The translations under genes and the position numbers were made by a program. The notes under the pieces are model-generated. The model saw only the letters and a list, made by a program, of their open reading frames with translations, searched no databases and was not told where the DNA came from. From NCBI RefSeq assembly GCF_000376805.1, contig NZ_AQXT01000002.1, forward strand, positions 558,001 through 622,000: a stretch of 64,000 nt of DNA. The letters are read 5' to 3'. Shown here piece by piece: positions 45,743 to 53,723 of this stretch. Numbering within the stretch: the first letter of the stretch is position 1; each line of letters opens with the position of its first letter. This DNA is from Henriciella marina DSM 19595 (GTDB lineage Bacteria > Pseudomonadota > Alphaproteobacteria > Caulobacterales > Hyphomonadaceae).

Positions 45743-45785
45743 GGGCCACGCCTGCGACCTGAATGCAAGTCGCGGGGCGTGGCCC
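45743..45785. repeat. Large hairpin between the SDR and Kazal genes
   Basis: A perfect 10-base-pair outer stem (GGGCCACGCC at 45743-45752 with GGCGTGGCCC at 45776-45785) continues, after a small asymmetric bulge, with GCGAC (45754-45758) pairing with GTCGC (45769-45773) around a 10-base loop. There is no T-run on either side. The element lies downstream of the SDR stop and upstream of the Kazal start on the minus strand. It could be a terminator without U-tract, an mRNA processing site, or a repeat element. Confidence 0.5.
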
Positions 45786-45812
45786 GGATAGGTTTAACTC
45801 TCGGCGTGAAGC

Positions 45813-46730
45813 CTAGCCCTTTGCGGCCTCAGCCACGCGCGCAAAGATGTTCTGGCCGTGCTCTCCGCCCATATTGAAATGGGTCTGGGTCGACTTGTCG
45901 GTGATCTGGTCCCACTTGGCGGCGACCGCTTCGGCTGTGAGGGCCTCGCCCTGGCCAACGAAAGCGCCTTTGGTTTCAACGATTTCCGCCATTGAGAAGA
46001 CGCCAGCACCTGCCGACAGGATCATGCCGGTCGGGGCATCTTCCTTGACGAGGTTCATGACGCCGGGTGTCACATATTCCGGCTTCAGCTGTTCGAGGAC
46101 TTCCGGCGACATCAGGCCTTCAGTCATGCGGGTCGCTGCGACCGGGCAGACCGCATTGATCTTGATGTTGTTCTTCGCGCCTTCGATCTTCAGCGTGTTT
46201 ACGAGGCCAACCAGGCCAAGCTTCGCGGCGCCGTAGTTCGCCTGACCGAAATTACCGTAGAGGCCGGTCGAGGAGGTGGTGACGACGATACGGCCATATT
46301 CCTGGCCTTTCATGATGTCCCAGGCAGCCTTGATTGGCTTGAAGGAGCCCATGAGGTGGACGTCGACGACCAGCTGGATGTCTTCCATGGTCATCTTGGA
46401 GAAGGACTTGTCGCGCAGGATACCTGCATTGGCGATCAGGATGTCGATGCGGCCCCATTTGTTCATGGTGTCGTCGATCATCTTCTTCACGCCGGCATCA
46501 TCGGTGACCGAGGAGCCATTGGCGATCGCTTCGCCGCCCATCGCCTCGATTTCCTTGACGACGTCGTTCGCCGCTTCGGAGCTACCGCCCGATCCATCCA
46601 TCGAGGCGCCGAGATCGTTCACGACGACTTTCGCGCCGCGGCGGGCAAGCTCTAGCGCGTGACAGCGGCCAAGCCCGCCACCTGCGCCGGTGACGATTGC
46701 GACTTTGTCGTCAAAACGGATGTCTGCCAT
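45813..46730 (-). CDS. Short-chain dehydrogenase/reductase (3-hydroxyacyl-CoA type)
   Basis: A 305-residue SDR enzyme. The nucleotide-binding motif is VAIVTGAGGGLGRCHALELA (about 10-29), with NAG at LIANAGILRDKSF and the catalytic Ser-Tyr-Lys in TSSTGLYGNFGQANYGAAKL. The length and the IEGAKNNIKINAVCPVAATRMT region match the 17-beta-HSD4/peroxisomal multifunctional-type group that acts on hydroxyacyl-CoA or sterol-like substrates. GGAGAT lies just upstream of the ATG. The physiological substrate is unknown. Confidence 0.88.
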   Translation of the reverse strand: MADIRFDDKVAIVTGAGGGLGRCHALELARRGAKVVVNDLGASMDGSGGSSEAANDVVKEIEAMGGEAIANGSSVTDDAGVKKMIDDTMNKWGRIDILIANAGILRDKSFSKMTMEDIQLVVDVHLMGSFKPIKAAWDIMKGQEYGRIVVTTSSTGLYGNFGQANYGAAKLGLVGLVNTLKIEGAKNNIKINAVCPVAATRMTEGLMSPEVLEQLKPEYVTPGVMNLVKEDAPTGMILSAGAGVFSMAEIVETKGAFVGQGEALTAEAVAAKWDQITDKSTQTHFNMGGEHGQNIFARVAEAAKG

Positions 46731-46873
46731 TTGTATCTCCTGGAATAGGTAAACTGGACGGTCAGCCTTGCAGCACCCGGTCACGGAAACGTCAAGCATT
46801 CGCGCTGGGGAAGTGCTTGCTGCGTCTGGCCTGCCATGCTGCAAGTGGCGTCAAATCAGCAAGGAGGACTGAC

Positions 46874-47242
46874 ATGTTCGCATATGTGACGCTCGGCTCG
46901 AACAATATCGAGAAAGCTCTGGAATTCTATGACGGCTTCATGCCGACGATCGGCGCACAGCGCTTTTTCGACAATGGCCGTCTGTACTTTTACGGAACCG
47001 GCCCCGGCCAGCCCATGCTGGCGATTGGCGGCCCCTATGACGAAAAAGAAGCGACCTGTGGCAATGGTGTGATGCCTGCGCTCGCCTGCGCCGACAACGA
47101 AATGGTCGACAAGGCCTATGCCAAGGCGATCGAACTTGGCGCGACGCCGGACGGCGAGCCTGGCAGGCGTATTCCTACATTCTACGGCGCTTATTTCCGC
47201 GACCCTGACGGCCACAAGATCTGTGTCTGCAAACTGGGCTAG
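46874..47242 (+). CDS. VOC family (glyoxalase/dioxygenase-fold) protein
   Basis: A 122-residue single-domain VOC protein. The first half begins MFAYVTLGSNNIEKALEFYD, and the second ends AYFRDPDGHKICVCKLG, with the metal or ligand Glu/His positions only partly conserved. Lactoylglutathione-lyase-like and bleomycin-resistance-like members look the same at this level, so no substrate is given. AAGGAGG at 46864-46870 gives a strong start at ATG 46874. It is divergent from the SDR gene and ends in a terminator. Confidence 0.85.
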   Translation: MFAYVTLGSNNIEKALEFYDGFMPTIGAQRFFDNGRLYFYGTGPGQPMLAIGGPYDEKEATCGNGVMPALACADNEMVDKAYAKAIELGATPDGEPGRRIPTFYGAYFRDPDGHKICVCKLG

Positions 47243-47267
47243 AAGACTTGGTCTCCGGGTAAAAGAA

Positions 47268-47299
47268 AAGCCGCGAGCCTTAGGCATCGCGGCTTTTTT
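47268..47299. terminator. Bidirectional intrinsic terminator
   Basis: AAGCCGCGA (47268-47276) pairs with TCGCGGCTT (47287-47295) around GCCTTAGGCA (itself GCC/GGC), followed by a run of six T (47294-47299) on the plus strand. On the minus strand the left arm ends in CTTTTCTTTT, a T-rich tract. It separates the VOC gene from the convergent small gene at 47320. Confidence 0.85.
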
Positions 47300-47319
47300 C
47301 GGGTTGGCTGGAGGTCAGA

Positions 47320-47589
47320 TCAGGACGTTTCGACTTTCTTTTCCAGCTTGTCGTCGTGGAGGAGACGTTTCACCGCATCATCGATGTAGCGCAGAAGCGG
47401 CTTGCCATCCGTATCGGGTTGGCGGCTTGCCCATTGGTCATGGCTCTGACGCAACTCATTGAGCTTTGCCATTTTCTCGTTGAGCGGCTCGGATGAATTC
47501 ATCACGCCGTCAATCTGGTCGGTTGAGACGGGACGGGGCTCCATATTGATTTTCTGGTCGCGTAGTGGGGTGAAGGTCTGGCGTTTCAT
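47320..47589 (-). CDS. Small hypothetical protein
   Basis: An 89-residue, charged, probably helical protein (QTFTPLRDQKINMEPRPVST near the start, and LLRYIDDAVKRLLHDDKLEK at the C-terminus). No signal peptide, membrane segment or Cys. ATG 47589 follows a GGAGCGAC-like ribosome-binding site. I do not recognise a family. It is convergent with the VOC gene across a terminator, and divergent from the nucleoside transporter gene. Confidence 0.65.
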   Translation of the reverse strand: MKRQTFTPLRDQKINMEPRPVSTDQIDGVMNSSEPLNEKMAKLNELRQSHDQWASRQPDTDGKPLLRYIDDAVKRLLHDDKLEKKVETS

Positions 47590-47738
47590 TGTCGCTCCTT
47601 GTTCCGGACACTTGCTTAAGCCTGACCAACGTACCGGCAGACGCACCGTTCCGACATTCAATCTGACTTACAGGTCTGGTCGATGATGGAGACCCGCGAT
47701 AAGGCAGCTATGGAATGAGGGCATCAGGGAGAGGCCGG

Positions 47739-49022
47739 ATGGAATGGGGCTGGGACAATGCGCGCGCGCTGATCGGTATCGTGTTTATTTTCGCGATCGG
47801 TTGGGGCCTGTCTGAACAGCGTAACAAGTTTCCTTGGCGCCTGGTCATCGGGGCGGTGGCGATGCAGTTCGCTTTCGCGCTTATCCTGTTCGGCATTCCG
47901 GTGGTCCGCAGCCTTTTGTTCAAGGCGAATTTCATTGTCGAAGCGCTGCAGGAAGCCACCCGTAACGGCACCAGTTTCGTATTCGGCTATGTGGGGGACA
48001 ACCAGGCCGCCAGTGAGATCATGATTGGTGACGCGCCGCCGCTCTTCTTCTTCCAGATCCTGCCCGTGGTTATCGTCGTAGCCGCGCTCTCGGCTATTCT
48101 CTGGCACTGGCATATCCTGCGCTGGGTCACGAAGGGCTTTGCCTTCATTTTCCGCAAGCTGATGGGCCTCGGTGGCGCAACCTCGCTTGCTGTGTCGGCC
48201 AACGTCTTCATGGGCATGACCGAAGCGCCCGTGCTGGTGAAGCCGTATATCAAAGGCATGACACGGTCTGAAATCTTCATTCTGATGACGGCTGGTTTTG
48301 CGACAATCGCCGGCTCGGTTCTGGTGATCTACACGACCTTCCTGAACGGGGTGATGGCAAATCCACTGGCGCAGCTGCTGACCGCGTCGATCATTGCCGC
48401 GCCTGCCGCTGTTGCCATGGCGCTTGTCATGATCCCCGAGACGACCGACCCGTCCGAGCGCGCGCATGAGCCGGACTTCAAGTACAATTCCACCATGGAC
48501 GCATTTGCGACCGGGGCAGCCGACGGCCTTCAGATCGTTCTCAACATTGCAACGATGCTGATCGCTGCGCTGGCCCTGCTTTGGCTCGCCAATGCCGGCC
48601 TCGGCGCATTTCCAGACGTATTCGGTGCGCCGCTATCGATCCAGCGCGTGCTGGGATGGGTGTTCTCGCCGCTGATGTACATGATTGGTGTGCCATGGGG
48701 CGAAGCGGCGCTGTCGGGTTCGCTCATGGGCATCAAGACGGTGCTGACAGAGTTTGTGGCTTTCATCGAGCTTGGCGCCATCCCGGAAGACGCCATGGAC
48801 CCGCGCACGCGCATCATCACGGCGCACGCCATCTGCGGCTTTGCAAACTTCGGGTCCATCGGCATTCTGATCGGCGGTCTTAACATCATCTGCCCTGAGC
48901 GCCGATCGACCTTCCTTGAGCTTGCCTGGAAGACACTGATCGCCGGTACGCTGGCGACCTGCCTGTCGGGCGCTGTCGTTGGCGCACTGCCGGTGCAGTT
49001 GTTTACTGGGTCGATCGGCTAG
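47739..49022 (+). CDS. Concentrative nucleoside transporter (CNT/NupC family)
   Basis: A protein of about 427 residues with about ten membrane segments. It has the CNT fold with FRKLMGLGGATSLAVSANVF, then GMTEAP (about 159-164) where the family usually has GQTEAP, and GIKTVLTEFVAF where the family signature is GxKxxxNEFVA (Thr for Asn, about 337-342). These positions contact nucleobase and ribose in known structures, so substrate preference may differ. GGGAGAGG before ATG 47739 supports this start over ATG 47715. Nucleoside uptake coupled to ions is the expected role. Confidence 0.9.
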   Translation: MEWGWDNARALIGIVFIFAIGWGLSEQRNKFPWRLVIGAVAMQFAFALILFGIPVVRSLLFKANFIVEALQEATRNGTSFVFGYVGDNQAASEIMIGDAPPLFFFQILPVVIVVAALSAILWHWHILRWVTKGFAFIFRKLMGLGGATSLAVSANVFMGMTEAPVLVKPYIKGMTRSEIFILMTAGFATIAGSVLVIYTTFLNGVMANPLAQLLTASIIAAPAAVAMALVMIPETTDPSERAHEPDFKYNSTMDAFATGAADGLQIVLNIATMLIAALALLWLANAGLGAFPDVFGAPLSIQRVLGWVFSPLMYMIGVPWGEAALSGSLMGIKTVLTEFVAFIELGAIPEDAMDPRTRIITAHAICGFANFGSIGILIGGLNIICPERRSTFLELAWKTLIAGTLATCLSGAVVGALPVQLFTGSIG

Positions 49023-49055
49023 AACAGCGAGCTTCCGGGCTCGTAATTGTGGTAA

Positions 49056-49069
49056 TCACGGTTCCGTGA
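49056..49069. promoter_or_regulatory. Inverted repeat upstream of the mddA-like gene
   Basis: TCACGG-TT-CCGTGA (49056-49069) is a perfect 6-base inverted repeat 45 bases before the mddA-like start codon. A further hairpin CGAGC-TTCCGG-GCTCG spans 49028-49043 just past the transporter stop. The first could be an operator; the second a weak terminator without U-run. Neither is proven. Confidence 0.35.
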
Positions 49070-49113
49070 GAGAGTATTCCTGCGCCTGAGTCCATCGGGC
49101 AGGGGGGCATACA

Positions 49114-49860
49114 ATGAAATACGTGGCATTCGCCTACAGCATTCTCGTATACGTTCTGTTTTTTGCGGCATTTCTCTACCTGATAGCCTTTATTGGCGGC
49201 GCGATGGTGCCGCTGATACAGGCGCCGAAGACGCTGGACTGGGGCGGAAGCTTCATCACCGGCCTCCCTGCTGCCGCCGTCAATATCGGGCTCCTGCTCG
49301 TTTTCGGCCTGCAGCATTCGATCATGGCCCGGCCGGGCTTCAAGCGCGCCATTACGAAAGTGCTTCCGAAATCCGTTGAGCGTAGCACCTACGTCCTGCT
49401 GACGGTGGCTGTCCTGGTGCTGCTCTATGCCGGCTGGATCCCGATGCCGGGTGCCGTCTGGGAGGTCAATTCGCCACTCTGGGCCGGTCTGCTGACCGGA
49501 CTGTTCTACCTCGCGCTCGTCATGGTGCTGGTCTCGACCTTCCTGATCAATCATTTCGAACTCTTTGGCCTCGAGCAGGGTTGGGCTGCCTTCAGGAACC
49601 GGGAGCCGGCGAATCCAAAATTCTACACGCCCTACCTCTACAAGCTGGTGCGCCATCCGCTGTACACGTCCTTTCTGATCGCCTTCTGGGCGACGCCCTA
49701 TATGAGCGTCGGGCACCTGCTGTTTGCGTCGATCTGGACGGCCTACATCCTCGTCGCCATCGGCTATGAGGAACGCGATCTGACAACCACATTCGGTGAT
49801 CAATACATCGACTACATGGCGAAGACACCGATGATCCTCCCGGTCGGCCGGCGGAAATAG
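49114..49860 (+). CDS. mddA: Methanethiol S-methyltransferase, MddA-like
   Basis: A 248-residue integral membrane methyltransferase of the NnrU/isoprenylcysteine-methyltransferase-like group. Typical text is VFGLQHSIMARPGFKRAITK (about 68-87), SVERSTYVLLTVAVLVLLY and the C-terminal YKLVRHPLYTSFLIAFWATP (RHP motif, SAM-binding), with EERDLTTTFGDQYIDYM. About six membrane segments. MddA methylates methanethiol with SAM to make dimethyl sulfide. The match to MddA is by recognition of these segments; other thiol methyltransferases of the family are possible. An inverted repeat lies 45 bases upstream. Confidence 0.8.
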   Translation: MKYVAFAYSILVYVLFFAAFLYLIAFIGGAMVPLIQAPKTLDWGGSFITGLPAAAVNIGLLLVFGLQHSIMARPGFKRAITKVLPKSVERSTYVLLTVAVLVLLYAGWIPMPGAVWEVNSPLWAGLLTGLFYLALVMVLVSTFLINHFELFGLEQGWAAFRNREPANPKFYTPYLYKLVRHPLYTSFLIAFWATPYMSVGHLLFASIWTAYILVAIGYEERDLTTTFGDQYIDYMAKTPMILPVGRRK

Positions 49861-49968
49861 CCGGCCTGCTGTCCTGCGATTGACGCAGCGATGGGCCTCG
49901 TCAGGGGGCAGGGTGCGCACTAGAACTCATGAGGTAAATGTTTCCTCCTGATTTCAGAGTGACCGCCC

Positions 49969-52011
49969 ATGCCGCTCCGCCCCCTGCTCGCGACATCTGC
50001 AAGCCTTGTTGTCTTTTCGGCCGGAGGCGCGATCGCCCAGGCGCCGCAGCCGGTTGAGAGGCTGTCTCCTGTCACCGTGTATGGCGACCGCACAGATACC
50101 CAGCCCGGCAGCGTCGCCACACTCAACGCTGAAACCATCGTGACAATCAACGCAGACCACCCCGCCGAAATTCTGAACCAGCTTCCCGGCGTCAATATCC
50201 AGATGAATTCAGGGCAGGAACACCTGATCGCGCTGCGCTCGCCTGTCCTGACAGGCGGGGCGGGGCAGGGTAGTTTCCTCATTCTGGAGAATGGTGTGCC
50301 GACCCGCGCACCCGCTTTCGGCAACGTCAACTCGCTGTTCGAAATCCACCACGAGGTTGCCGACGCCATCGAAATCGTGCGCGGTCCCGGCTCTGCCAAA
50401 TATGGTTCGAATGCCGTCCACGGCCTGATCAACGTGATCCTCGGCGAGCCGGAGACGTCTGACTATTTCGACACCCGGCTGACAGGCTCAACGCTCAACC
50501 GCTACCGCGCAGACCTCACCGGAAACCTGTCCGACACGGCCCGCCTTTCGCTCTCCCTGCAAGACGATGCCGGCTGGCGCGATTTCACCGGCGTTGAACA
50601 GCAGAAGCTCTCGGGCTCCTACGCCTTCGAGGCCGCCGGCTGGGATGGCCTCGCCTGGATCAGCGCCTCCAATCTCAACCAGGAAACGGCTGGCTTCCTC
50701 GAAGGCTACAAGGCCTATCGCGACGACGAGACGGCGACGAACAATCCCGCTCCGGAAGCCTACCGCGATGCGCAATGGGCGATGGGGGCTGTGCGCCTCT
50801 CGCGTGATGTCGGGCCGGGTGAACTGACGCTGACGCCGTTCTACCGTTGGCAGGAGATGGAATTCGCCCAGCACTTCCTGCCGAATGGCGGCGTGGAAGA
50901 AAACGGGCACGATGCGTTCGGCCTTCAGTCGAAGTATGAGGTTTCGGCGAGCGACGCGGTCACGTTGCGGGTCGGGGCCGATGCCGACATCGCATCCGGA
51001 TGGCTGAAGGAAACTCAGCTTGAGCCGTTCGGCTTCTTTCCGGGCGATACGCGCTTCCCGGTCGGCGTTCACTATGACTACACCGTCGACACCACCGTGC
51101 TCGCCTTGTGGGGCGAAGCCGAATGGGCAGTCTCCGATACCGTCACAATACTTGCAGGCCTGCGCGGCGAGACACATGACTATGACTATACAACCGATGT
51201 ACCGCCGGGACCGAACGGGCGGTTCCTGGTACCAGCAGACCGGGAAGACAGTTATGATCTACTAACCCCAAAGCTCGGCGCAATATGGACACCGGGCCGC
51301 GGCACCGTGAGCTATTACGCGAATTATTCGCGCGGCGAACGTGCGCCGCAGGCGTCTGATCTTTACCGGCTTCAATCGCAGCAAGGCATCGCCGAAGCAG
51401 ACGTCGAGACGATGGACAGTTTCGAGATCGGGGCGCGCGGAGAAGCGCTCGGCGGTACCATTCTGTTCGATGTCGCGGCGTACCATGCGGAGAAGGATAA
51501 CTTCTTCTTCCGCGACTCCGATGGTCTCAACGTCACCGATGGCTCAACGCGGCATACAGGCATTGAGGGCCGGGCAAACTGGCTGGTGAACGATGCGTTC
51601 ACCATATCTGGCACGGCGAGTTATGCCGAGCATACCTATACATTCGACCGTATCGTGGCGGCTGGGTCTGAGATTATCCTCGACGGGAATGATGTCGACA
51701 CGGCGCCAAACTGGCTGGCCGACCTCCGGCTGACGTGGCACCCGACGGACGCATTCGAAGCGAGCCTCTCTGCCGAGTATATCGGCGAGTACTATGTCGA
51801 CCCCGGCAACACGCAGACCTATCCGGGGCATACGTCAGCGCATGCGCGCGCGTCCTATGCGTTTACCGAGACGCTCGAAGGCTTTGTTATTGTGCGGAAC
51901 CTGTTTGACGTGAACTATGCAGACCGGGCCGACCTCGCCTTTGGGAATAATCGCTATTTCCCGGGGGAGCCACTGAACGCGACGTTTGGTGTGAGGAAGC
52001 GTTTCAACTGA
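49969..52011 (+). CDS. TonB-dependent outer-membrane receptor
   Basis: A 680-residue receptor. Signal peptide about 1-24 (ending AIAQ), TonB-box-like RLSPVTVYGDR (about 33-43), plug domain (about 45-165) with HPAEILNQLPGVNIQ and IEIVRGPGSAKYGSNAVHG, then a 22-strand barrel ending ATFGVRKRFN with the C-terminal Phe-x-x-x. The ligand is unknown; neighbours do not tell. No clear Fur box was seen upstream. The gene is 108 bases after mddA and on the same strand. Confidence 0.93.
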   Translation: MPLRPLLATSASLVVFSAGGAIAQAPQPVERLSPVTVYGDRTDTQPGSVATLNAETIVTINADHPAEILNQLPGVNIQMNSGQEHLIALRSPVLTGGAGQGSFLILENGVPTRAPAFGNVNSLFEIHHEVADAIEIVRGPGSAKYGSNAVHGLINVILGEPETSDYFDTRLTGSTLNRYRADLTGNLSDTARLSLSLQDDAGWRDFTGVEQQKLSGSYAFEAAGWDGLAWISASNLNQETAGFLEGYKAYRDDETATNNPAPEAYRDAQWAMGAVRLSRDVGPGELTLTPFYRWQEMEFAQHFLPNGGVEENGHDAFGLQSKYEVSASDAVTLRVGADADIASGWLKETQLEPFGFFPGDTRFPVGVHYDYTVDTTVLALWGEAEWAVSDTVTILAGLRGETHDYDYTTDVPPGPNGRFLVPADREDSYDLLTPKLGAIWTPGRGTVSYYANYSRGERAPQASDLYRLQSQQGIAEADVETMDSFEIGARGEALGGTILFDVAAYHAEKDNFFFRDSDGLNVTDGSTRHTGIEGRANWLVNDAFTISGTASYAEHTYTFDRIVAAGSEIILDGNDVDTAPNWLADLRLTWHPTDAFEASLSAEYIGEYYVDPGNTQTYPGHTSAHARASYAFTETLEGFVIVRNLFDVNYADRADLAFGNNRYFPGEPLNATFGVRKRFN

Positions 52012-52077
52012 CCGAGTTTGCGCTTCGGTTCGCCCGCTCCGTAGGTTACACCTCTCTCAAATACTGAGGAGGAATCG

Positions 52078-52686
52078 ATGAAGCTTTATCACAGCCCGCA
52101 AGCGCCGAACCCGGAACGGGTCACCAACTTCCTGAAAGCCAAGGGCAAACTTGGTGAGGTGGAGATCGAAGAGATCTCGATCATGAAGCAGGAGCACAAG
52201 ACGGACGATTACCGGAAGGTCTCTCCCTTCTCTCAGGTGCCGTCGCTCGTTCTGGATGATGGTACGACGCTGACCGAAAGCCGCGCGATCTGTACTTATT
52301 TCGAAGGCATTTTCCCTGAGCCGAACCTGATGGGCGTCGATCCCAAGGAGAAAGCGCTGATCGAGATGTGGGACCGCCGCGTGGAGCTGATGCTCTTTAT
52401 CCAGTTCGCAACCTGGTTTCGCAACTCTCATCCGGTGATGGCGCCGCTGGAAGTACCTCAAGTGCCAGAAGCCGGTGCAAAGGCCGAGAAAGGCGCACGC
52501 GCTATGGCAAAGCGTATCAATGCCCATCTTGCCGATAATGACTTCCTTGCCGCTGGCCGTTTCTCCATCGCCGATATCACATTGTATTGCTTCACGGGCT
52601 TTGCCGGCGTCATGAAATGGAAGCCGCATGAGGAGTTCGAGAATATCGGAACCTGGCGCGAGCGAGCCAAAGCCGAGATCGGCTAG
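52078..52686 (+). CDS. Glutathione S-transferase family protein
   Basis: A 202-residue GST-fold protein. N-terminal thioredoxin-like domain (1-80) with KLYHSPQAPNPERVTNFLKA and SQVPSLVLDDGTTLTESRAI (the cis-Pro and GSH gamma-Glu contacts), and a C-terminal helical domain with ADNDFLAAGRFSIADITLYC. AGGAGGA lies at the start. The exact class is unclear. The stop codon is the CTAG at 52683-52686, also the stop of the convergent membrane gene. Confidence 0.9.
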   Translation: MKLYHSPQAPNPERVTNFLKAKGKLGEVEIEEISIMKQEHKTDDYRKVSPFSQVPSLVLDDGTTLTESRAICTYFEGIFPEPNLMGVDPKEKALIEMWDRRVELMLFIQFATWFRNSHPVMAPLEVPQVPEAGAKAEKGARAMAKRINAHLADNDFLAAGRFSIADITLYCFTGFAGVMKWKPHEEFENIGTWRERAKAEIG

Positions 52687-53543
52687 TCCTCATAGGCGAG
52701 ATAACCGGTTTCATCACCGACCTTGAATGTTGAGGTGAAGGACTTGCCGTCGACAATGATCCGGAGGGTGTAATTGCCCTCCGGAAACCTGTCGAAATTT
52801 AGAAAAGTGTATCCCGGCCAGGCATCATCATTGAAGCTGGACTTGCGCAGGAACTCCAGTCCTTCGCGGTACCAGATACGCTCAAACGACATGCCTTGAG
52901 GGACGTTGATCAGATCGAAGGTCACCATCAGCGTGGTGATATCCTCATCGAACGCCTCGGAAGTTTCGAGGCAGGTATAGGTCTGCGTCGAGAAATTTTC
53001 CTCTGTGCAGAATTCAATGTTCGCGACCTGGCTTTCTGCACCGTAACTGCGAAGGACTATGCCTGAGCCAACGACGAGAAGGCCTATGAGCATCGTCGCC
53101 GCGGTGACGGCCACCCATCTGCGGGTTCGGCGAGGCGGGTCATCAGAATCAGTCGGGGTCTGAGAGGCCTCCGCCGAGCCAGTTGGGGAGGCGGCTTGCT
53201 TCCGTGCATCAAGAGACTTCCGGCGGGCATCGATGAGGGCCTTCAGCCAGACCCTTCTTTGATCAGCTGATCTGGTGATCACCGCGGAGAGTGAACGGAC
53301 TTTGTCGAGGCGCGGTACAGACGCGCCGCTTCGCCAGCTCTGTATGGATCTTTTGTCAACAGCCGTGGCCGTATCGGCGAACGCAGCTTCCATCGACTCG
53401 TCCGACCATGGCTGAAACTGACCGCCAGCGTCCATTGGCTGTCCGATCCCGTGGTCGCAGATAAACTGGAAGAGTTCGCGAAAATCGCGATCAACCGGCG
53501 GATCATGAAAAATATAAAGCGCCATATGCAGTGCACTTACCAT
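52683..53543 (-). CDS. HTH-like, membrane-anchored protein with periplasmic domain
   Basis: A 286-residue protein with three parts. The N-terminal cytoplasmic part (about 1-115) holds FRELFQFICDHGIGQPMDAG and a helix-turn-helix-like stretch DKRSIQSWRSGASVPRLDKV. A charged linker (about 115-143) precedes one membrane helix (about 145-166, WVAVTAATMLIGLLVVGSGIVL). The C-terminal periplasmic part (about 170-286) has two Cys (CTEENFSTQTYTCLE) and ends in a beta-rich segment (FPEGNYTLRIIVDG). The layout suggests a one-component membrane sensor, but no family name can be given. ATG 53525 is an alternative start. It is divergent from the TerB-like gene and its GC content is lower than its neighbours. 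Confidence 0.7.
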   Translation of the reverse strand: MVSALHMALYIFHDPPVDRDFRELFQFICDHGIGQPMDAGGQFQPWSDESMEAAFADTATAVDKRSIQSWRSGASVPRLDKVRSLSAVITRSADQRRVWLKALIDARRKSLDARKQAASPTGSAEASQTPTDSDDPPRRTRRWVAVTAATMLIGLLVVGSGIVLRSYGAESQVANIEFCTEENFSTQTYTCLETSEAFDEDITTLMVTFDLINVPQGMSFERIWYREGLEFLRKSSFNDDAWPGYTFLNFDRFPEGNYTLRIIVDGKSFTSTFKVGDETGYLAYED

Positions 53544-53601
53544 GTCCGTCGTCTGAAAAAAGCCTGCAAGAAAAAATAAACGTGCAAACAGGGCGGTAGG
53601 C

Positions 53602-53615
53602 GCCGAAACTTCGGC
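53602..53615. promoter_or_regulatory. Inverted repeat between two divergent accessory genes
   Basis: GCCGAA-AC-TTCGGC (53602-53615) is a perfect 6-base inverted repeat in the 180-base gap between the HTH/membrane gene (start 53543) and the TerB-like gene (start 53724). Its position suits an operator for either gene. The same gap has an A-rich stretch (53556-53580) just before the HTH gene. Confidence 0.35.
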
Positions 53616-53723
53616 AGGTCTTCGGGCGCGATACTTTGGACTGGCGGTCAGCTGGGTATCGATTGTCGTCGTGGCGGATCCGCTCGCCGCAACTTTTACA
53701 CCGACTGCGCTGGAGAGTACAGA

